DNA of 64,000 bases from Lachnospiraceae bacterium (lineage in GTDB: Bacteria > Bacillota > Clostridia > Lachnospirales > Lachnospiraceae). Both the position numbers and the translations under genes were made by a program. The notes beneath the pieces were generated by a model. It did no database searches, was not told the DNA's origin, and was given only the letters and a program-made list of their open reading frames with translations. Positions 7,588-14,350 of this stretch are shown here, piece by piece; the stretch's first letter is position 1; the number at the start of each line of letters is the position of its first letter. The stretch spans positions 1 to 64,000 of the forward strand of contig JAQUXP010000017.1 in NCBI GenBank assembly GCA_028692395.1. Direction: 5' to 3'.

Positions 7588-8356
7588 GATTCAACACCTC
7601 CAATGCCAGCTTTTCATAACTGTCAGCACCCTTGCTTTTCTTGTCATAGGCAAAGATACTGATACCTTCCGATGCTGTCTCAGCAATCGCTTCTGAACGT
7701 GGTATTGTATCCTCAAATATTCTTAATTCAGCACCATAGGCGTCTATAACTGCCTTTTTATTCCTTTTCGCATTATTGTACCTGCTGGCATCCATAGTAA
7801 ACAAGATTCCTTCAATCTCTATTTCCGGATTGTAGCGTTTCTTCGTGTTCTTCACTACTTTCAGAAGTTCCACCAATCCATCCGCTGCATAATACTGTGG
7901 TGGAACAGGAATCAGAACGCTATCCGCTGCAGTCATGGCATTCACTGTCAACATACCCAAGGATGGCATACAATCAATGATTATATAATCATAGTCATCT
8001 TCCAGCAGTTCCAGATATTCTTTCAAGACTTTTTCCCTGTCCTCAACCGTAATTAAAGACATATCCATGCCTGTAAGTAACTTATTTGAGGGAACAAGGT
8101 CAACGCCCTCTTTATGGTTTAAAATGGCTTCCTTCGGGTCAAATTCCACACCCATAATGATGTTTTCCATCATATTCTTTAAAGTGACTCTCAGATTCTT
8201 CGGGAATCCCAACCCCAAGGTCAAATGCCCCTGGGGATCGTTGTCTACAAGTAACACTCTTTTTCCTAATCTAACCAAACCAATACCTAAGTTAATTGAC
8301 GTACTGGTTTTGGCACACCCACCTTTTTGATTTGCTATTGCGATTACTCTACACAT
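7568..8356 (-). CDS. parA: ParA/Soj-family partition ATPase
   Basis: A deviant Walker A motif lies near the N-terminus (ANQKGGCAKTST, where most ParAs have KGGVGKT). Walker A' (VLLVDNDPQGHLT) and Walker B (YIIIDCMPSLGML) follow. Of two in-frame ATGs, the one at 8356 has GGAGG nine bases upstream. The ATG at 8365 abuts the same GGAGG, so 8356 is preferred, giving 262 aa. The ATPase forms dynamic filaments or gradients with ParB to maintain the ICE. It is preceded by a short 55-codon gene with which it is presumably co-transcribed. Confidence 0.93.
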   Translation of the reverse strand: MCRVIAIANQKGGCAKTSTSINLGIGLVRLGKRVLLVDNDPQGHLTLGLGFPKNLRVTLKNMMENIIMGVEFDPKEAILNHKEGVDLVPSNKLLTGMDMSLITVEDREKVLKEYLELLEDDYDYIIIDCMPSLGMLTVNAMTAADSVLIPVPPQYYAADGLVELLKVVKNTKKRYNPEIEIEGILFTMDASRYNNAKRNKKAVIDAYGAELRIFEDTIPRSEAIAETASEGISIFAYDKKSKGADSYEKLALEVLNHGKKGK

Positions 8357-8374
8357 AACTTTCATCCTCCAATT

Positions 8375-8542
8375 CTACTTTTTGTCTTTTTCTACATCTG
8401 CATATACACGAAAATACTTATTTGTTCCTTTATTGGCATAAGGCTCGGAAACCTGCAATACATGGATTCTTTTATCTCTTTCCAAAATCTTTTTGAACCA
8501 TTTAATATCATTGGTTGTCCCTTGAAGCCTAATTTTCAGCAT
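8375..8542 (-). CDS. 55-aa DUF3970-like small ICE protein
   Basis: An ATG at 8542 opens a 55-codon frame starting MLKIRLQGTTND and ending EKDKK, with GGGAGG six bases upstream. The start overlaps the end of the preceding gene by 14 bases, and the stop lies nine bases before the parA ribosome-binding site. The pattern (KIRLQGT, then a lysine/glutamate helix, VLQVSEPYANKG and YFRVYADV) resembles the DUF3970/YvzF family of short alpha-beta proteins usually found just before parA in these ICEs. The function is unknown. Its placement, start signal and codon usage support a real gene. Confidence 0.8.
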   Translation of the reverse strand: MLKIRLQGTTNDIKWFKKILERDKRIHVLQVSEPYANKGTNKYFRVYADVEKDKK

Positions 8543-8999
8543 ACATATCCTCCCAATCTACATAATAGCAATACTCCGGATACCGGATTTTAATCGCCTC
8601 CCAAAAGAATCTGGCATAGCCACAGCAGAATAAATCCTCCACTGAATATCTCCGGCATTCCTGCAACTGCTCATCTGTATCCTCACTGTCCTCCACACTT
8701 GGTGTTCCATTACAGTAAAGATTAAATGCCATACGAACAATTTTCATACTACCACTTGTCTGCCATCCTTCGTACAGACACTCTGTCTTTACGTACCCCG
8801 TCTTGAAATCATAAATTCTTTTTACATTTCTTCTTGTATCTTCGCTGATTCCGAGACAATATACCAATGCTTTGTTATATACATCCTGATATTTGCATAG
8901 TTGCAGATATTCATAGTAGAACTTTTCGTGTTCCTTGTTTTTGAAAGTAATTGTGTGAGTAGTTTTTTTGTTTTTTGCACTTATCGCTGTGTTCGTCAT
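8529..8999 (-). CDS. Conserved ICE protein of about 156 aa (DUF6075-like)
   Basis: The frame is open further upstream, but AGGAGG seven bases before the ATG at 8999 marks the start (MTNTAISAKNKKTTH). The protein is rich in Tyr and Cys and carries EHEKFYYEYLQLCKYQDVYNKALVYCLG, YVKTECLYEGWQTSG and a C-terminal YPEYCYYVDWEDMYAEN. This resembles DUF6075 proteins seen at the parA end of Lachnospiraceae ICEs; the function is unknown. It is the first gene of the leftward ICE operon and the last ICE gene before the chromosome. Confidence 0.82.
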   Translation of the reverse strand: MTNTAISAKNKKTTHTITFKNKEHEKFYYEYLQLCKYQDVYNKALVYCLGISEDTRRNVKRIYDFKTGYVKTECLYEGWQTSGSMKIVRMAFNLYCNGTPSVEDSEDTDEQLQECRRYSVEDLFCCGYARFFWEAIKIRYPEYCYYVDWEDMYAEN

Positions 9000-9060
9000 A
9001 TCATGACCTCCTATAAAATTTATTATTTGAATATGGGTAATTTTAAGAAACTGCGATAAA

Positions 9061-9130
9061 TTGAGTAAACTTCGCTGAAGATTGTGAATACTCATTTTAC
9101 TCAACTGACGAACTGAGTAATACTCAACTT
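9061..9130. repeat. Cluster of TACTCA/TGAGTA elements in the ICE terminal region
   Basis: In the gene-free stretch 9000-9294, copies of ACTCA occur at 9090-9094, 9099-9103 and 9122-9126 (ATACTCA, TTACTCAACTGA, ATACTCAACTTGA). The reverse form TGAGTA occurs at 9062-9067 and 9114-9119. A pair of ACGGTTTT repeats follows at about 9134 and 9144. This arrangement could be an operator array for the first ICE operon, ParB binding sites or integrase arm sites. Nothing else recognisable was seen in this gap except the hairpin at 9199-9259. Confidence 0.5.
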
Positions 9131-9198
9131 GAAGTGATTTTTAACGGTTTTAGACGGTTTTCAGCGATATTTCCGCTGTTTTACCTTTGGAATAGAAA

Positions 9199-9259
9199 AA
9201 GGCTCCAAAATCCTTATAACCACTTGAAAACTCAGTGTTTATAAGGCTTCTGGAGCCTT
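9199..9259 (-). terminator. 61-bp composite inverted repeat after tsf: terminator and possible ICE junction
   Basis: Outer arms AAGGCTCCA (9199-9207) and TGGAGCCTT (9251-9259) pair perfectly. Inside them CCTTATAA (9212-9219) pairs with TTATAAGG (9239-9246), and CACT with AGTG. On the minus strand the outer stem ends in a run of five T, so it can terminate tsf transcription. The AT-rich inner palindrome resembles a recombinase core site, and the ICE must end close by. I cannot see the other ICE end, so the attachment core is not proven. Confidence 0.7.
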
Positions 9260-9294
9260 GTAAAACATTATAAAATTATATTAGAAAACTTTGC

Positions 9295-10233
9295 TTAGTT
9301 GCCCATCTGTGCAGCAACTTCTGCAGCGAAATCTTCCTGCTTTTTCTCAAGTCCTTCGCCGGTCTCGTAACGAACAAAACCTTTGATTGTGATGTTGGCG
9401 CCGTTAGCTTTTGCTACTTCTTCCACATACTTGGAAACGCTCTGTTTTCCATCTTCTGCCTTTACATAAACCTGGTCGAGCAGACAGATTTCTTTCATTT
9501 CCTTGTTGATACGTCCGTTGATCATGCCATCGATAACTTTCTGTGGCTTGGAAGATTCCTTCGGATCGTTCATAATCTGAGCTAAAAGAATCTCTTTCTC
9601 ATGTGCGATGAAATCTTCTGCGATCTCACTTCTGTTTGTGTATTTTGGATTAAGAGCTGCTGCCTGCATAGCAAGGTTCTTAGCCATCTCTTTGATCTCG
9701 TCATTTACAACGTCTGTTACAACGTCTACAAGAACTCCGATTTTTCCACCCATATGTGTGTAAGAAGCTACAAAACCAGCATCCTCTGCAACCTGAGCAA
9801 AACGACGAATATTCATGTTCTCGCCGATTGTAGCGATCTGATGTGCAAGCTCTTCTGCTACAGTTTCATCTGTATTAAGCTTCCATGACTCTGCAAGGAA
9901 AGCATCGATATCTGCTGCTGTCGTATCCATAGCCTGATCTGCTACCTGTGATACGTAAGTCTGGAATTTTTCATTCTTAGCAACGAAGTCTGTCTCAGCA
10001 TTTACTTCAACTGCTACTGCTTTCTTTCCGTCTTCTGCAACTTTTACCATTACGATACCTTCAGCTGCAATTCTTCCGGCTTTTTTCTGTGCGGTAGCAA
10101 GTCCTTTTTCTCTCAGGAATTCTACTGCTTTATCCATATCACCTTCTGTAGCTGTAAGAGCTTTCTTACAGTCCATCATTCCGGCTCCGGTCATTTCTCT
10201 TAATTCTTTTACCATACCTGCTGTAATAGCCAT
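9295..10233 (-). CDS. tsf: Translation elongation factor Ts
   Basis: The 312-aa protein is full length. It begins with the UBA-like N-terminal module (MVKELREMTGAGMMDCKKAL) and contains the conserved TDFVAKNEKF motif that contacts EF-Tu, followed by the two EF-Ts core repeats. It catalyses GDP release from EF-Tu in the cytoplasm. It follows rpsB with a 34-base gap in the same operon, as in most bacteria. The ICE lies directly downstream but does not disturb the coding sequence; the stop is followed by the hairpin at 9199-9259. Confidence 0.98.
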   Translation of the reverse strand: MAITAGMVKELREMTGAGMMDCKKALTATEGDMDKAVEFLREKGLATAQKKAGRIAAEGIVMVKVAEDGKKAVAVEVNAETDFVAKNEKFQTYVSQVADQAMDTTAADIDAFLAESWKLNTDETVAEELAHQIATIGENMNIRRFAQVAEDAGFVASYTHMGGKIGVLVDVVTDVVNDEIKEMAKNLAMQAAALNPKYTNRSEIAEDFIAHEKEILLAQIMNDPKESSKPQKVIDGMINGRINKEMKEICLLDQVYVKAEDGKQSVSKYVEEVAKANGANITIKGFVRYETGEGLEKKQEDFAAEVAAQMGN

Positions 10234-10267
10234 GTCAATATTCCTCCGTATTTGTTAAAGATTCGTC

Positions 10268-11005
10268 TTATTCTTCTACAGCTGCTTCTTCAGCCTCTGC
10301 GAATACTTCGTCATCTGCTGTCTCGCCCTGTCTAGCCTCGATAACAGCGTCTGCCATCTTGGAAACGATCAGTTTTACTGCACGGATTGCATCGTCATTA
10401 CCCGGGATTACATAATCAAGCTCTTCCGGATCACAGTTTGTATCACAGATTCCGATAAGCGGAATTCCTAATGTATGAGCTTCCTGTACGCAGATTCTTT
10501 CTTTCTTAGGATCTACGATGAAGATTGCATCCGGGATCTTCTTCATGTCTTTGATTCCACCCAGATTCTTCTGCAGCTTTGTAAGCTCTTTTCTTAATTC
10601 AATTACTTCTTTCTTAGGAAGAACGTCAAATGTTCCGTCCTGCTCCATGGTCTCGATTGCTTTCAGTCTTGCAATTCTGCTCTGGATTGTCTTGAAGTTT
10701 GTCAGCATACCGCCAAGCCATCTCTCGTTAACATAGAACATTCCACAACGCTCTGCTTCGATTGCAATAGCATCCTGAGCCTGTTTTTTTGTTCCTACGA
10801 AAAGAATTGTACCACCGTCTGCTGCGATATCTGCTACAGCTTTGTAAGCATCGTCTACCATTCCAACAGATTTCTGAAGGTCGATGATATAGATACCATT
10901 ACGCTCTGTGTAGATATAAGTAGCCATCTTAGGGTTCCATCTTCTTGTCTGATGTCCGAAATGAACACCTGCTTCCAGTAACTGCTTCATTGAAATAACA
11001 CTCAT
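10268..11005 (-). CDS. rpsB: 30S ribosomal protein S2
   Basis: The 245-aa protein matches the usual S2 length when started at the ATG at 11005 ([27 protein letters not shown]), which has AAAGGAG eight bases upstream. The frame is open for another 59 codons upstream, but that part is leader RNA. The S2 signatures [14 protein letters not shown] and [12 protein letters not shown] are present, and the acidic C-terminal tail is typical. It is part of the small ribosomal subunit. It is co-transcribed with tsf and probably controlled by the structured leader upstream. Confidence 0.97.
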   Translation of the reverse strand: MSVISMKQLLEAGVHFGHQTRRWNPKMATYIYTERNGIYIIDLQKSVGMVDDAYKAVADIAADGGTILFVGTKKQAQDAIAIEAERCGMFYVNERWLGGMLTNFKTIQSRIARLKAIETMEQDGTFDVLPKKEVIELRKELTKLQKNLGGIKDMKKIPDAIFIVDPKKERICVQEAHTLGIPLIGICDTNCDPEELDYVIPGNDDAIRAVKLIVSKMADAVIEARQGETADDEVFAEAEEAAVEE

Positions 11006-11034
11006 TGTCTTTTCTCCTTTTGGTTGTTTTCTTC

Positions 11035-11098
11035 CGTATGTTTTATGTCCTAAGAACCGAATCGTCTTAATCGGCACCATCCTCGGAATCCACATACG
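11035..11098 (-). ncRNA. Structured 5' leader of rpsB (candidate autoregulatory element)
   Basis: Perfect 7-bp outer arms CGTATGT (11035-11041) and ACATACG (11092-11098) enclose a branched region. Inner complementary segments (CCGAGGA with TTCTTAGG, and CCGA with TCGG on the minus strand) allow further stems. It lies between the promoter and the ribosome-binding site of rpsB. S2 leader RNAs are known to mediate feedback in several bacteria; that this is one is an inference from position and folding potential. Confidence 0.5.
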
Positions 11099-11119
11099 TG
11101 ATTTTTTTGCGACTGTAAA

Positions 11120-11148
11120 ATTATAACACAGAAAAAGTGCTTCTACAA
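11120..11148 (-). promoter_or_regulatory. Putative rpsB-tsf promoter embedded in a hairpin
   Basis: TATAAT (minus strand, 11125-11120) is 17 bases from TTGTAG (11148-11143). The -10 matches consensus; the -35 matches only three of six bases. The -35 lies in the loop and the spacer in the arm of the perfect hairpin 11121-11168. Confidence 0.45.
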
Positions 11149-11168
11149 GCACTTTTTCTGTGTTATAA
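11121..11168. terminator. Perfect 22-bp-arm hairpin between the HAD-CPBP gene and rpsB
   Basis: The arms at 11121-11142 and 11147-11168 are perfectly complementary around a 4-base loop and contain A5/T5 tracts, so the hairpin can terminate in both directions. It lies about 35 bases after the stop of the HAD-CPBP gene, whose terminator it most likely is. Confidence 0.75.
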
Positions 11169-11202
11169 CCTGTTTTTTTCATATTTTATACATTGTAAGA
11201 GT

Positions 11203-12885
11203 CTATGAAGGTTTGTTGGCTTCATTTTCTGTTTTTTCTTCTGGCTCAGAAGTTTCCTCTGATTCCGAAGCGGTTTCCTGCTTAGATTCCTCCGGGGTTT
11301 CCGTTACCTGTTTTTCTTTTTTGATAAACAGATACCAGATTCCTCCCAGTGCCAGGATTCCCATCAGCACCAATATGATAATTTCTCCATAGCTGGTTTT
11401 TCTTACTGCGTAATCAAAGATGATATCACTGAAGATTCCCCAGATGTTAGCTGCCATATGTGCCAGAATCGTGGAAAGCAGATTCCCTGTCTTTTCGTAA
11501 ATCAGTGCAAATAAAATTCCCATCAGAAGCGCATAGAGGAACTGAATCATATTCCCATGATACACACCGAATGCCGCTGCCGATAAGCCAACAGCCCATC
11601 CAACTCCCAGATAAACCCTTGTTCTGGTATAGACAAGACCCCGGAAAACAATCTCCTCTGCCATAGAGCTCAGAATACCGATGCAGATAACCAGCAGAAT
11701 CAGATTCTGATTTTCAAAAGTATTCTCTGATATCTCTTTATAGCCCCCAAAGATCTGACGCAGACCGCTGAGCGAGATTGCTTTGTTCAAAAGTTGTCCC
11801 ATACCAATCGCCGATGCCACACAGGCAGCTGCGATCTTCCAGTTCCACTGTTTCGTCTGGATAGACAGCCGCACCTTTTCTCTTTGGTAAACTCTTCCAA
11901 GGAAATAGATGATAATCAGGGAGGCAATTCCGGTAAACACACTGGACAGCCACGGAAGCTGAGCAACCACTTCCATATAGTCTGTTTTTCCCTGTAGAAT
12001 AATAGCCCCTGTCACAAAAATCCCTAAGAAGGTCACACCAATCAGGCATACGTAGTGAAACAGAATCGGGGAAAAGATATCCCAAAGCATCCTGCCAATA
12101 TCTTTCGGCGATAATGGCTCCTTATTGATCTGAAAACTCTTTTCCGGTTGACCGGAAGCTTCTCTGGCTTTATGTCGTCTTTCTCTTCTGGTTTTTTTTG
12201 CCTGGAAGTTCGAAACCTTTTCATCGCCTCCATCATCGGCTTCTGCAAGGATTCCAAGATCCTCCACTGTGTCCGCAATATACGCTGCTCCTGCTGCCTC
12301 AAGCTCTGCTCTTCCGCCATAGCCATAGGCTGCACCAACACACTGTATTCCACACTCCTGTGCACCTTTCACATCGTATTGCCGATCTCCGACCATCAGC
12401 ACACGCTCTCGCTGTTTTTCGTAACCCAGCTGCTGCAGTGCTTCTTCAATCACTTCTGCCTTGGCAGTTCTCCTGCCATCCAGTTCGGAACCCACTACTA
12501 CAGTAAAGTAATCCCGCAGTTTGAAGTAGCTTAGGATCTCTTCCACAAAAACAAAAGGCTTAGAGGATGCTACCGCCAGTACCTTCCCCTTCTCCTTCAA
12601 CAGCTGCAGAACCTCTGGAATCCGGTCATACACTTCATTTTCGTAGATTCCGAGGGTGGCATACCGCTCCCGATACTGCTCCACCGCCGTGTCTGCTTCC
12701 TCACTGGTAAATCCACAGTATGTCATAAACTGTTCATGCAGCGGCGGTCCCACAAAACTTCTCAGTTTATCAAGATCCTTCTCCGGCTTTCCCATATAGT
12801 TTAGTGCATACTGCACGCATTTCGTGATACCTGGTCCGGAATCCGTCAATGTTCCATCCAGGTCGAATATAATTACGTCTGACAT
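11203..12885 (-). CDS. Fusion: HAD phosphatase (phosphoglycolate phosphatase-like) + CPBP membrane protease
   Basis: Residues 1-215 form a complete HAD hydrolase: nucleophile motif FDLDGTLTDS, VASSKPFVF (motifs II/III) and GDRQYDVKGA (motif IV). It resembles Gph/PpaX. A basic linker (KKTRRERRHKAREASG, about 232-247) leads to several membrane helices. A CPBP (Abi/CAAX protease) domain follows, with the EEIVFRG motif near residue 410 and a later His in GVYHGNMIQF. The tail is very acidic (Glu/Ser/Thr). All of it is one uninterrupted frame. An alternative start with GGAGG near the junction belongs to another frame and soon stops, so I see no sign of a frameshift. The combination is unusual; the substrate of either half is unknown. 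Confidence 0.85.
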   Translation of the reverse strand: MSDVIIFDLDGTLTDSGPGITKCVQYALNYMGKPEKDLDKLRSFVGPPLHEQFMTYCGFTSEEADTAVEQYRERYATLGIYENEVYDRIPEVLQLLKEKGKVLAVASSKPFVFVEEILSYFKLRDYFTVVVGSELDGRRTAKAEVIEEALQQLGYEKQRERVLMVGDRQYDVKGAQECGIQCVGAAYGYGGRAELEAAGAAYIADTVEDLGILAEADDGGDEKVSNFQAKKTRRERRHKAREASGQPEKSFQINKEPLSPKDIGRMLWDIFSPILFHYVCLIGVTFLGIFVTGAIILQGKTDYMEVVAQLPWLSSVFTGIASLIIIYFLGRVYQREKVRLSIQTKQWNWKIAAACVASAIGMGQLLNKAISLSGLRQIFGGYKEISENTFENQNLILLVICIGILSSMAEEIVFRGLVYTRTRVYLGVGWAVGLSAAAFGVYHGNMIQFLYALLMGILFALIYEKTGNLLSTILAHMAANIWGIFSDIIFDYAVRKTSYGEIIILVLMGILALGGIWYLFIKKEKQVTETPEESKQETASESEETSEPEEKTENEANKPS

Positions 12886-12946
12886 TTTGACTCCCTCACA
12901 CTTACGAAACTTTTCAAGTTTTATAAGTATAACATATTCTGGATTT

Positions 12947-14350
12947 TTAGTAAAGCAGCCATGCCAAAATGCCCTTTAGCAGAGATTTCACGGTAACCTT
13001 AACTCTCTCTGTCTTTGGTTTGCTTTCCGTCTTTTCCAGACGAAATTCCCATGGTTTCATAACAGATACATGTCCTGCAGCATCCCGGACCGCCACCGTA
13101 ATCTGATTTTTTCCGGTGCTGAGACTTCCACTGTCAATCTGAATCTGATTGCCACTGATGTGATACCCCGCCTCCCGTCCATTTACCATACAGGTCAGTA
13201 CCTGTGTGGTATCTACATTCTCCATTTTGATTACTGGAGTAAATGAATCTTTCAGTCTGGTATGATCCTTTGTCGTGTCATAGTGGAAAGAAGTGCCTCT
13301 GTGATTTACAGAAAACACAATGTTCCTGGATTCTTTCTTCTCCCCCTTTTCGTCCAGAACCCGAAGTATATACTGATCATCCTCTTCCAGCTTTGGCATA
13401 CGGATGCGCAGACTTCCATCCGCCCCCTGTTCCTTTATTACCGGAACCTTCAGCACTCCCCGGCTCCTGCTTTCCAGAACTACAGAGATACTGTCTGCTT
13501 TTACCTGCTCTCCTGTAACTGTAATCTCTGGTGTTATGGACTGTCTGTTAGAAGACAGCTGAACCAGATTGGTCACTGCAAGCAGCGGCCTTGCAATCTG
13601 CTCCAGAATCTGAGCTGCTGGTGTTTTTTCTCCCGGACTTATATCCTCAGGCTTCTCCATGATGCTTGCCTCTTTGTGTTCTATTTCTTCCAGTTGAACG
13701 TCTTCCGCCACATCTTCTGCAGCGTTTTGCGTTTTCTCTGCTTCCTCCGGTTTTATATTATTGCCTGGCATTTCTTCTATGTTCTCTGGTATATCTGCCG
13801 GCGTTTCCTGCTCTGTATTCTCTGGTTCGTCTGCCGGTAGTTCTTTCTCTGTGTTCTCTGATATATCTGCCGGTAGTTCTCCCTCTGTGTTCTCTGATTC
13901 GTCTTCCGGTAGTTCTTCCTCTGTATTGTCTGGTTCATCCGCTGGTACTTCTTCCTCCGTGTTCTCTGGTTCATCCGCCGGTACTTCTCCCTCTGTGTTC
14001 TCTGGTTCATCCGCCGGTAGTTCTTCCTCTGTGTTCTCTGGTTCATCCGCTGGCACTTCTTCCTCCGTATTGTCTGCGTCCTCTGATGCATCCGCTGGTG
14101 TTTCTTCCTTTATGCCCTCTGGTTTCTCCGCTTCTGGCTCTCCCTGTGCAGTTTCGGATCCATCTGCTGCTGATCCTCCGTCTGGGATTTCCTGTCCTTC
14201 TTTTTCTGTGATTTCTTCCATATGGATGGCTTCTGCAGCCATTTCCGTCTGACTCTTTTTCGCTTCCTCCGTCAGCTGACCCGCTGCGGTTCCATAAGGC
14301 TGCAGCATAATCATAGCTCCAAGCATTACACAGATCACTTTATATTTCAT
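12947..14350 (-). CDS. Secreted protein with acidic 11-residue repeats and Ig-like C-terminal domains
   Basis: An N-terminal signal peptide (VICVMLGAMIMLQPYGTAAG) is followed by a Glu/Pro-rich region with nine 11-residue repeats of the type ENTEEEVPADEP (residues 94-195). Two beta-rich, Ig-like modules follow (about 270-350 and 355-440; PEITVTGEQV, GKNQITVAVRDAAGHVS). The C-terminus is basic and hydrophobic (VKSLLKGILAWLLY) without an LPXTG motif, so attachment to the membrane by its tail is possible. The start overlaps the stop of the kinase gene as ATGA, so the two are co-translated. It may be a partner or substrate of the kinase's outer domain. No specific family was recognised. Confidence 0.8.
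   Translation of the reverse strand: MKYKVICVMLGAMIMLQPYGTAAGQLTEEAKKSQTEMAAEAIHMEEITEKEGQEIPDGGSAADGSETAQGEPEAEKPEGIKEETPADASEDADNTEEEVPADEPENTEEELPADEPENTEGEVPADEPENTEEEVPADEPDNTEEELPEDESENTEGELPADISENTEKELPADEPENTEQETPADIPENIEEMPGNNIKPEEAEKTQNAAEDVAEDVQLEEIEHKEASIMEKPEDISPGEKTPAAQILEQIARPLLAVTNLVQLSSNRQSITPEITVTGEQVKADSISVVLESRSRGVLKVPVIKEQGADGSLRIRMPKLEEDDQYILRVLDEKGEKKESRNIVFSVNHRGTSFHYDTTKDHTRLKDSFTPVIKMENVDTTQVLTCMVNGREAGYHISGNQIQIDSGSLSTGKNQITVAVRDAAGHVSVMKPWEFRLEKTESKPKTERVKVTVKSLLKGILAWLLY
13766..14071 (-). repeat. Nine 33-bp tandem repeats in the secreted protein gene
   Basis: The units code for variants of ENTEEE(V/L)PADEP. They stay in frame, and single-codon differences (D for E, ISEN, IPEN) show divergence by substitution. 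The repeat creates long open frames on the opposite strand which are artefacts. Confidence 0.9.

Noticed and set aside
10268-11182. 59-residue N-terminal extension of ribosomal protein S2
   Set aside because: The ATG at 11005 has a well-spaced AAAGGAG and gives the normal S2 length; the extension has no ribosomal-protein character and overlaps the hairpin and leader.
12042-12365. Separate start (GGAGG then ATG) for the CPBP half of the HAD fusion
   Set aside because: That ATG opens a different frame that ends without membrane helices; the CPBP helices are in frame with the HAD domain.
13666-14252. Plus-strand frames with Ser/Gly or Leu/Pro repeats and a minus-strand Asn/Arg/Glu repeat frame
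   Set aside because: They are shadows of the 33-bp repeats in the secreted-protein gene; they have no ribosome-binding site or domain.
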